Below, piece by piece: positions 5,438 through 10,985 of a DNA stretch of 10,985 bases. How positions within the stretch are numbered: the stretch's first letter is position 1; each line of letters opens with the position of its first letter. The notes under the pieces were generated by a model. It was not told the DNA's origin, did no database searches, and saw nothing but the letters and a program-made list of their open reading frames with translations. The position numbers and the translations under genes were made by a program. The stretch is from Candidatus Altimarinota bacterium (GTDB taxonomy: Bacteria; Patescibacteriota; Gracilibacteria; UBA4473), in the NCBI GenBank assembly GCA_905478675.1, contig CAJQJI010000019.1, positions 1 through 10,985 of the forward strand, given 5' to 3'.

Positions 5438-6238
5438 ATGAAACAATCAATTCTGCTTTTGGCACTTAGTTTGATGACTTTAACTTTGACGGCTTGTTCG
5501 AGTGAAAATAATACACACTCAAGCAATACGCCGACGGTTGCGGGCTCAAATACCGAATACCCGAGCGGGGATTACATTGGTATGACCGTGCCTCAAGCCC
5601 AAGCAAAAGCTAAAGCGGAAGGCGTACCGTTTAGAATTACCATGGCGGATGGCGAAGCTTTTGCCGTTACGATGGATTATCGAATTGGGCGTATAAATGC
5701 GGAAGTAGAGAACGGAGTTGTTGTGAGTTATACCGTTGAAGGCCAAGAAGCCGTCGTACCAGATAAAGAAACGTATAATCAAGACAGTTGGAAAACCATG
5801 ATTGCCGATAGTTGTACGTCTTACTTCGATGGGTGTAATAATTGTACCCGAGCCGAAGGCTCTACTATGGCCGCCTGTACCGAAAAGTTTTGTAATGCGT
5901 ATCAAAAACCAGAATGTTTAGACGCGCAAGCGATGAACCCCGATGAAGTAACGGCCCCAAGCCGAGGACGAAAAATTTCGTATCAATGTGATGGCGGTAA
6001 TAAATTTACGGTTTCTTTTGATGAATACGTTTCTGGAGACTCTATTATGAAACTGCAAGCAGACCAACTTATGTTTTCAGATACCCAAACCCGAACCGCC
6101 ACTATTATGAACCGGAAGGTGTCAGCGTCTGGTGAAAAATATGAGTCAGCTGAAGGGTTAGTTTTTTGGAGTAAAGGGACGACCGCCATGGTGATGCAAG
6201 GCGAAGAAGACGTATATGAAAACTGTGAACAAGTCTAA
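5438..6238 (+). CDS. Lipoprotein with I78/potato-inhibitor-I-like, Cys-rich and MliC-like domains
   Basis: 266 residues. The signal peptide ends in lipobox LTAC with Cys20 as the lipidation site, so it is membrane-anchored and faces outward. After a Ser/Thr/Asn linker, residues about 44-102 (YIGMTVPQAQAKA, then AVTMDYRIGRINAEV and a G-V-V strand) match the potato inhibitor I / I78 serine-protease-inhibitor pattern VTxDYRxxRlnvxvd. Residues 124-162 are a Cys module (Cys126, 133, 136, 147, 152, 160; motif SYFDGCNNC). Residues 178-264 match MliC/PliC inhibitors of c-type lysozyme: YQCDGG, SASGEKYESAEGLVFWSKG, and Cys184/Cys263 as the likely disulfide. A role in blocking foreign proteases and lysozyme is inference from domain content. 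It stands alone, closed by a terminator shared with the convergent GIY-YIG gene. No Shine-Dalgarno sequence is present. Confidence 0.85.
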   Translation: MKQSILLLALSLMTLTLTACSSENNTHSSNTPTVAGSNTEYPSGDYIGMTVPQAQAKAKAEGVPFRITMADGEAFAVTMDYRIGRINAEVENGVVVSYTVEGQEAVVPDKETYNQDSWKTMIADSCTSYFDGCNNCTRAEGSTMAACTEKFCNAYQKPECLDAQAMNPDEVTAPSRGRKISYQCDGGNKFTVSFDEYVSGDSIMKLQADQLMFSDTQTRTATIMNRKVSASGEKYESAEGLVFWSKGTTAMVMQGEEDVYENCEQV

Positions 6239-6261
6239 GCCTTTAACAGGCTATCTCTTTT

Positions 6262-6297
6262 AAAACGATCTGTCTTTAAGCCGACGGATCGTTTTTT
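6262..6297. terminator. Terminator of the lipoprotein gene, inside the 3' end of the GIY-YIG gene
   Basis: A 13-bp stem, AAAACGATCTGTC with GACGGATCGTTTT (one G-U), has an eight-base loop and a T run to 6297. The stop codon (6276-6278) and last codons of the opposite-strand gene lie in it. On the minus strand the stem also ends in T, so it may serve both genes. Confidence 0.82.
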
Positions 6298-6530
6298 ATT
6301 AAGGCTTCTTTTTGGCTTCTCTTAAATTTTTTTACTTCGTATTCGCGTTTCATCGCTTCTGATTTAGTGGCAAAGTTTTCGGCATAAACAATTTTAACGG
6401 GGCCTTTGGCGCGGGTGTATTTAGCGCCTTTGCCGCTATTGTGGGTCGCTTCTCGTTCGGCTAAGTTTTTGCAGTAGCCAGCGTATAAGCTGTCATCTTT
6501 GCAACGGGCTAAGTAAAAATAAAAAGACAT
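6276..6530 (-). CDS. GIY-YIG domain protein, UPF0213/YhbQ-like
   Basis: 84 residues, the usual size of single-domain GIY-YIG proteins of the UPF0213 type. The GIY-equivalent is FYL (5-7) and the YIG-equivalent is YAG (16-18). The conserved arginine and histidine of the next helix are Arg26 and His30, followed by NSGKGAKYTR (31-40), and the catalytic-glutamate motif is REYEVKKFKR (62-71, Glu63). A DNA nuclease or repair role is usual for the fold but unproven for this subgroup. TATAAT (6542-6537 on the minus strand) ends six bases before the ATG, so the transcript probably begins at the start codon (leaderless). Its upstream region overlaps the divergent ssrA promoter. Confidence 0.9.
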   Translation of the reverse strand: MSFYFYLARCKDDSLYAGYCKNLAEREATHNSGKGAKYTRAKGPVKIVYAENFATKSEAMKREYEVKKFKRSQKEALIKNDPSA

Positions 6531-6536
6531 GCTTTT

Positions 6537-6542
6537 ATTATA
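6537..6542 (-). promoter_or_regulatory. -10 box of the GIY-YIG gene, leaderless position
   Basis: A perfect TATAAT on the minus strand with six bases to the ATG at 6530. The -35 region is weak (GCAATC at 17-base spacing). Confidence 0.5.
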
Positions 6543-6561
6543 AACAGTTTTTGTAGGATGA

Positions 6562-6590
6562 TTGCCATTTTAAAGTTTTTTATCTATAAT
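6562..6590 (+). promoter_or_regulatory. Promoter of ssrA
   Basis: TTGCCA (6562-6567), an exact 17-base spacer and TATAAT (6585-6590). The predicted start is near 6597, about 36 bases before mature tmRNA. It is divergent from the GIY-YIG promoter. Confidence 0.75.
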
Positions 6591-6632
6591 AAGTTTCCAC
6601 TAGCTTAATAGTGGATGGTTCTTTTTGGTAAC

Positions 6633-7060
6633 GGGGGTGCAATGGCTTCGACGGAGTGAATCGAAGCTCTGTACGGGCGTTTCCGGGTGATACAGCTAAC
6701 CGGTTATCCAAGATGTATAAACCTTAAGTGCTACTGCATTTACAAGCAAGTTCAACCAACTTCGTCAAACTGCGGCTCGAGCTTTGGCTCCAGCTCCAGT
6801 ATTCGCTTAGTTCGAACTTCTAGGACAAACCCTAGTTGAGCCAACGCTCCTAGGTGATTATGACGTGTCGCCACGCCACTCATAATCAAACTCAGTGGTG
6901 TAGAATTTAAAACTTGATCGTCTTTAAATTTGAACCTTAGATCACCTTTTCAAGTTTTTTGTCTGCTTTAAAGCTTGAATCGTAAACAGGCTAGACTATA
7001 AGCGTAGAACGTGCATTGTTTCCACTGCGGACGCGGGATCGATACCCGCCACCTCCACCA
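6633..7060 (+). ncRNA. ssrA: Transfer-messenger RNA (tmRNA)
   Basis: 428-nt one-piece tmRNA that rescues stalled ribosomes and tags the unfinished protein. The 5' end GGGGGTG (6633-6639) pairs with CACCTCC (7050-7056), followed by A and an encoded CCA (7058-7060). The 5' part carries the conserved TGGCTTCGACGG. The 3' part carries CTGCGGACGCGGG with T stem GCGGG/CCCGC. The T loop is ATCGATA rather than the usual TTCGATT-like sequence. The candidate tag frame runs from GCT 6730 to TAG 6808-6810: 26 residues starting ATAFTSKF and ending APAPVFA. It follows TTAAGT, similar to the region before other resume codons. The CTAGG/CCTAG stem after the tag fits helix 5/pseudoknot territory. SmpB is not in the window. 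Confidence 0.95.
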
Positions 7061-7070
7061 AATAAACTTT

Positions 7071-7096
7071 AAGTGATTTGTATGAATCACTTTTTT
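7071..7096. terminator. Terminator of ssrA, shared with rel
   Basis: AAGTGATT pairs with AATCACTT around a six-base loop, then T6. It lies ten bases after the tmRNA CCA and just past the rel stop codon (7104) read on the other strand, so it may end both transcripts. Confidence 0.8.
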
Positions 7097-7103
7097 GTAG
7101 AAC

Positions 7104-9119
7104 CTATTGCACTTGCACTTCGCGTACATTTTCAACCGCTTGCAAAGCTTGTATGGCTTCGCGAAAGATTTTATTGTCGGGAATATGGACCGTGAAGCTA
7201 CCGACCAGGGTTTCTTGTTTGGGTTTTTTAAACTTCACATCCCAAATAAAAATATCTTTTTCACTTAAAATAGCGGAGTAATCACGCATTAATCCGACTC
7301 GGTCTTTAGCGGTAATCGTGAATTTTTTTTGCATAACAACTTGGGCTTCCAGTTTACGTTCATCTTCTAGTTTCGCGAGAACTTTACAATCCTTTTGATG
7401 AATTACAAAATCACGCCCGCGAGTATTATAGGCGATAATTTCATCACTTGGCTTTGGTTCACAGCATTGTGGAAAGTGGTAAGCGAGTCCGCTTTCATTC
7501 CCAATAATAATAGAATGGTCGGCAGTAAACCCCTTATTTCGACTCGGGGCAGCCCCTAGTGGCGTAGTTCGGATTTGTGGTCTAGGTTTTGGCGGCTCCT
7601 CCACTACGGCTTTTTCATCTTCTTTGCTCGTTAAATTAATCGCTTGTTGAATTTTTTGCCGAGCACTAGAGGACTTTACAAATTTAAGCCATTCTGGGTT
7701 TGGTGAGCGGCCGGATTTGGTCATAATATCCACCACGTCACCCGCACTGAGTTCGTGGTTAAGTGGCTTAATAATACCATTTACCTTGGCTCCAAAACAT
7801 CGGTTTCCAATATCGGTATGAATGGCATAAGCAAAATCAATAGGCGTAGACCCTGCTGGCAAGTTTTTAACATCACCTTTCGGTGTTAACACGTGAATTC
7901 TTTTTTCTGATAAAGATTCTGAAATAGAGCGGAAAAAGTGTTCCGAGGATTTGATTTGAGTAATTTCAGCTAAATCTTCAGGAATCCAACTGGTTTTTTC
8001 TAAATAATCTTGATCAAATCGGTCCTTAGCGCTTTGCTTGTAAGCCCAGTGAGCCGCTGGCCCATATTCAGCATCTAAATGCATGGCTTTGGTTCGGATC
8101 TGAATTTCAGTGGGCACTTTACTTTGAGCGAGCCCCAGTACGGTTGTATGCAAACTTTGATACCCATTGGCTTTAGGAACGGCAATATAATCTTTAAAGC
8201 GACCGGGCATGGGTTTCCAGTGCGAGTGAATTAAACCAAGCACTCGGTAACAATCAGAATGATCATTTACAATCACTCTTAATCCCAACAAGTCATGAAT
8301 ATCAGAAACATGATTACAGTTTTTTTTCTTTAGTTTTTCACTCACCGAATACAAGTTTTTGTCTCGGCCACCAACGGTAACAAAACGTACGTCAGCTTTT
8401 GTCAGCAATTTTCTGATTTCTTTTTCTGCGGCGTTAATAAATTTTTCGCGTTCTTTCTTAGACTGCTTAATCTGGTTTGTTAGAAGTTCGTATTCTTCGG
8501 GGTTTAAGTTTTTAAAACACAAATCTTCCATTTGGGTTTTGAACTCATGAATCCCAAGTCGGTCAGCAACAGGCACATATATTTGTAAAGATTCTCGCGC
8601 AATGCGGGTTCTTTTTTCTGGGCGGACATGATCTAAGGTTGATAAATTATGGATTCGATCGGCCAGTTTAATAAAAATGACACGCACGTCTTTCGCCATA
8701 GCCACAAACAGTTTTCGCAAACTTTCAAGCTCTCGGTCTTTCCCTTGCAGACGCACCTTGGTTATTTTTTCAACGCCTTCGCACAAAAAGCGAATTCGTT
8801 TCCCAAATCGGCGTTCTATCTCATCGGGTGTCACAGGTGTGTCTTCAATGACGTCATGTAATAAACAAGCGCAAATAGTTTCAAGGTCGGGCTGAATTTG
8901 CAGTAAAATTTTAGTGGCCGCCACTAAATGAATAAAATAAGGCTCCCCAGAAAATCGCGTTTGATTTTTATGCGCTTTTTCCGAAAACCAAAAAGCACGC
9001 TTAATTTTATCTTTTTTAGTGTCATCTAAATTTGGATAATAATGTTCGACTTGATACAAGATGTCGGTTAAATCTTGTTCAAATTGTGCTTGGTATTCTT
9101 GGGGCGTGGCTAGGTTCAT
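7104..9119 (-). CDS. Bifunctional (p)ppGpp synthetase/hydrolase, Rel/SpoT type
   Basis: 671 residues with the full long RSH layout. HD hydrolase domain: His50, FSGEPYFIH (56-64), LLHDVIEDT (86-94) and LADRIHN (152-158), all intact. Synthetase domain: GRDKNLYSV (251-259), GRFKDYIAVPKANGYQSLHT (306-325) and EIQIRTKAMH (338-347); the RFKD loop is the form found in bifunctional Rel/SpoT rather than EXDD of synthase-only RelA. TGS domain is about 406-466. The zinc-finger/RIS segment has Cys552, Cys553, His574 and Cys578. The ACT domain is about 597-671. It should both make and degrade (p)ppGpp and respond to uncharged tRNA on ribosomes. It is slightly shorter than the typical 700-740 residues. It is convergent with ssrA and divergent from the transpeptidase gene (82 bases apart). 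The symbol is left blank because rel, relA and spoT naming varies. Confidence 0.96.
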   Translation of the reverse strand: MNLATPQEYQAQFEQDLTDILYQVEHYYPNLDDTKKDKIKRAFWFSEKAHKNQTRFSGEPYFIHLVAATKILLQIQPDLETICACLLHDVIEDTPVTPDEIERRFGKRIRFLCEGVEKITKVRLQGKDRELESLRKLFVAMAKDVRVIFIKLADRIHNLSTLDHVRPEKRTRIARESLQIYVPVADRLGIHEFKTQMEDLCFKNLNPEEYELLTNQIKQSKKEREKFINAAEKEIRKLLTKADVRFVTVGGRDKNLYSVSEKLKKKNCNHVSDIHDLLGLRVIVNDHSDCYRVLGLIHSHWKPMPGRFKDYIAVPKANGYQSLHTTVLGLAQSKVPTEIQIRTKAMHLDAEYGPAAHWAYKQSAKDRFDQDYLEKTSWIPEDLAEITQIKSSEHFFRSISESLSEKRIHVLTPKGDVKNLPAGSTPIDFAYAIHTDIGNRCFGAKVNGIIKPLNHELSAGDVVDIMTKSGRSPNPEWLKFVKSSSARQKIQQAINLTSKEDEKAVVEEPPKPRPQIRTTPLGAAPSRNKGFTADHSIIIGNESGLAYHFPQCCEPKPSDEIIAYNTRGRDFVIHQKDCKVLAKLEDERKLEAQVVMQKKFTITAKDRVGLMRDYSAILSEKDIFIWDVKFKKPKQETLVGSFTVHIPDNKIFREAIQALQAVENVREVQVQ

Positions 9120-9136
9120 AATATCTAAAATTTAAT

Positions 9137-9211
9137 ATGCTCAATCAACCTCGTTTTGTCCATTTTTCTTGGCCTTTTTTGTGTGCAGTCTTAGTATCAA
9201 AATGCGCATGA
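9137..9211 (+). CDS. Possible 24-codon upstream ORF overlapping the transpeptidase start
   Basis: ATG at 9137 encodes MLNQPRFVHFSWPFLCAVLV and four more residues. Its TGA overlaps the ATG at 9208 as ATGA, the arrangement of translational coupling. It is hydrophobic in the middle but has no family resemblance, and its position recalls FtsL only by location. It may be chance, or a coupling leader. Confidence 0.25.
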   Translation: MLNQPRFVHFSWPFLCAVLVSKCA

Positions 9212-10985
9212 GAACTAATTTTAGTGCCCGTTTACGAATTGTTAAAATAGCTTTAGTGCTTGTGGCTATAGTTTTTACAGGGAGGTTGTTTTCGTTACAG
9301 ATAATTAATTTCGATACCTACGCGCAAGAAGCCAAAGCGCAGCACGAAAAACGATCGGTGCTACCCGCTCGTCGAGGGAAGATTTTAGTGCATAAAAATT
9401 ATATTGATGATGAGTTAACGCCACTGGCAACCAACAACACTCTAAAGATGTTGTTTGTTGATCCGTTAGTTTTGGCTTATCCCAAATATAATCCGCAGTT
9501 GCCACTTAACGAACAAGAACAAGGGGATCCCAATGCGGTCGCCGCTTTATTAGCCCCAGTGTTAATTCATGCTCACTGTGAAGAAATTGAAGGGTGCCAA
9601 ATTAACACGGATCCAGAGAGTTGGACAGAACCAGAACGAATTGCGATTACAGCGTATGAAAAAGAACTACGTGAGATTTTAAGCCAAGTGGAACGAATCC
9701 GGGTGGTACTTGACAGTGACTTAGCTCCAAACCGAATTGCCGAAATTGAAGCTTTAGGGTTGAGAGGTATTTCTTTAGAAGGGACGACGTTGGTGGCTGA
9801 TCCGACACAAATTTTAAGTACAGCACAAACGGCAACGGCGTTAGCGCCTTTGATTAATATTGAGGTAGATCGGCTGGAAAGTTTACTTACGCGCCGGCCG
9901 CGTCGGTATGTAGAGTTAGTAAATAAAATTGTACCAGAGGTGTCGGAGAAAATAACAGAAATGAAGCAAAATCCACGCTACGCGTCTCTTATGCGGGGGA
10001 TTCAAATGAAAGATGAATATTGGCGTTATTACCCAGAACGTGCTTTAGCTTCACAAGTGCTAGGTTTTGTAGATTCTAATGGGAACGGACAATATGGAAT
10101 TGAAGGGCGGTTTGATTTAGATTTACGAGGGCAAGAGGGTTATATCTACGGGGCCACTAATACGCGTGGACAACGAATTTTAGGGAAAGATTCCGGTATC
10201 ACCCAAGCTCGAGACGGAGCTGATATTGTTATTTCTATTGATCGGGTTATTCAGGGGCAAGTAGAGAAAATATTAGAAGAAGATACCGAGCGTTTTCAGG
10301 CTGATTTTGGGCAGGTTATTATTGTAGAACCTAGCACGGGGAAAATATTAGCGATGGCGAATTCACCCACGTTTGACCCAAATGAATATGGAAAAGCTTT
10401 TCTAAAATATGAAATTTCACCAGAACAATACCAACTAGATTTAGAAGATGAGAATTTTAATCAACGAATTCCAACGCTAAATGAAGACGGTAATTTATTT
10501 CGCTATTTTAATGTATGGGGGCCAACGGTCTTTAGAAATAAGCTCGTAGCAGATTTGTATGAACCTGGGTCGGTAATGAAAGCCTTAACTATGGCTGCGG
10601 CCATTAATTCCGCTGAAGTAACCCCGACGACTATTTATCAGGATACAGGACCGGTAGAAGTCGATGAATTTACTATTGGGAATTCAGATAAAACCTACGC
10701 GGGACCAACCAGTATGATTTCTGTTTTAAATCGTTCGCTTAATACGGGGATTGCGTTTGTGACTCAGAAAATGGGCTCTAAGTTAGTGTACGAATATTTG
10801 CAGGATTTCGGATTTGGACAATACACGGATATTGAGCTTCCAGGGGAAATTGATGGGGGACTGGAGTTTTGGCAAGATTGGTCAGATTCAGAGTTAGTGA
10901 CTCGTGGATTTGGGCAAGGGATTTTAGTAACGCCTTTGCAAATGGTGATGGGGTTTGCGACTTTGGCTAATGGGGGTTACTTGTA
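9202..10985 (+). CDS. Peptidoglycan transpeptidase, FtsI/PBP2 class B type (3' end outside window)
   Basis: 594 codons are visible and the frame is open at the right edge. ATG 9202 or ATG 9208 can start it. Residues about 13-32 are one membrane helix (signal anchor), then ARRGKI (about 58-63), the usual start of the dimerisation domain. DEYWRYYPERALASQVLGFVD and GIEGRFDLDLRGQEG are characteristic of the FtsI/SpoVD type. The transpeptidase domain has the catalytic motif SVMK (Ser457, Lys460, in YEPGSVMK) and SLN (Ser512-Asn514). The KTG motif is expected beyond the edge. It cross-links septal or lateral wall peptidoglycan outside the membrane. An insert near residues 100-150 with cysteines (HCEEIEGC) is unusual. 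Neither rsmH nor ftsL of the dcw cluster lies upstream; divergent rel does instead. Confidence 0.93.
   Translation, partial: MRMRTNFSARLRIVKIALVLVAIVFTGRLFSLQIINFDTYAQEAKAQHEKRSVLPARRGKILVHKNYIDDELTPLATNNTLKMLFVDPLVLAYPKYNPQLPLNEQEQGDPNAVAALLAPVLIHAHCEEIEGCQINTDPESWTEPERIAITAYEKELREILSQVERIRVVLDSDLAPNRIAEIEALGLRGISLEGTTLVADPTQILSTAQTATALAPLINIEVDRLESLLTRRPRRYVELVNKIVPEVSEKITEMKQNPRYASLMRGIQMKDEYWRYYPERALASQVLGFVDSNGNGQYGIEGRFDLDLRGQEGYIYGATNTRGQRILGKDSGITQARDGADIVISIDRVIQGQVEKILEEDTERFQADFGQVIIVEPSTGKILAMANSPTFDPNEYGKAFLKYEISPEQYQLDLEDENFNQRIPTLNEDGNLFRYFNVWGPTVFRNKLVADLYEPGSVMKALTMAAAINSAEVTPTTIYQDTGPVEVDEFTIGNSDKTYAGPTSMISVLNRSLNTGIAFVTQKMGSKLVYEYLQDFGFGQYTDIELPGEIDGGLEFWQDWSDSELVTRGFGQGILVTPLQMVMGFATLANGGYL

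Noticed and set aside
5546..5905. 119-codon minus-strand open frame inside the lipoprotein gene
   Set aside because: Shadow frame; the plus-strand frame has a lipobox, domains and paired cysteines.
1..10985. Phage, transposon, toxin-antitoxin or defence system
   Set aside because: No integrase, transposase, terminal inverted repeats or paired toxin-antitoxin frames are seen; the GIY-YIG protein is the short UPF0213 type, not a homing or restriction enzyme.

Overview
The window is about 11 kb of compact bacterial chromosome of low-to-moderate GC. It uses the standard code: TGA ends the epimerase gene, so this is not a lineage that reads TGA as glycine. No phage or transposase genes are visible. 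Almost no start codon has a Shine-Dalgarno sequence at normal spacing. Leaders are A/T-rich, and at least one gene (the GIY-YIG gene) has a -10 box placed for leaderless transcription. Together with small genes, short intergenic gaps and lipoprotein genes, this suggests a reduced-genome lineage such as Patescibacteria/CPR. That placement is inference, because no taxonomic marker was compared.

Layout. Positions 1-780 (minus) hold the N-terminal 260 codons of histidyl-tRNA synthetase. Divergent from it is a YtxH-like membrane-anchored protein with a lysine/alanine tail of six 11-residue repeats, closed by a strong terminator. An NAD-dependent sugar-nucleotide epimerase follows. Its last 24 bases overlap the end of a convergent small secreted protein of unknown function. 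purK and purE come next; together they make the two-step conversion of AIR to CAIR in purine synthesis. Then come tRNA-Asp and a terminator, a 142-base hairpin-rich segment, a second copy of the tRNA 3' end, and a second terminator.

Region 5.0-6.5 kb carries a two-helix membrane protein, a lipoprotein that joins a potato-inhibitor-I/I78-like domain, a cysteine-rich module and an MliC-like lysozyme-inhibitor domain, and, convergent to it, a GIY-YIG domain protein. The tmRNA gene ssrA (6633-7060) has a clear promoter and an unusually long candidate tag ending in PVFA. It faces a Rel/SpoT-type (p)ppGpp synthetase/hydrolase across a shared terminator. Divergent from rel is an FtsI/PBP2-type transpeptidase that runs off the right edge before its KTG motif.

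The genes are mainly housekeeping: translation, trans-translation and ribosome rescue, stringent response, purine synthesis and cell-wall synthesis. They are mixed with envelope proteins that probably face the outside. The most interesting items are the multi-domain inhibitor lipoprotein, the duplicated tRNA 3' end around a structured insert, and the atypical tmRNA tag.
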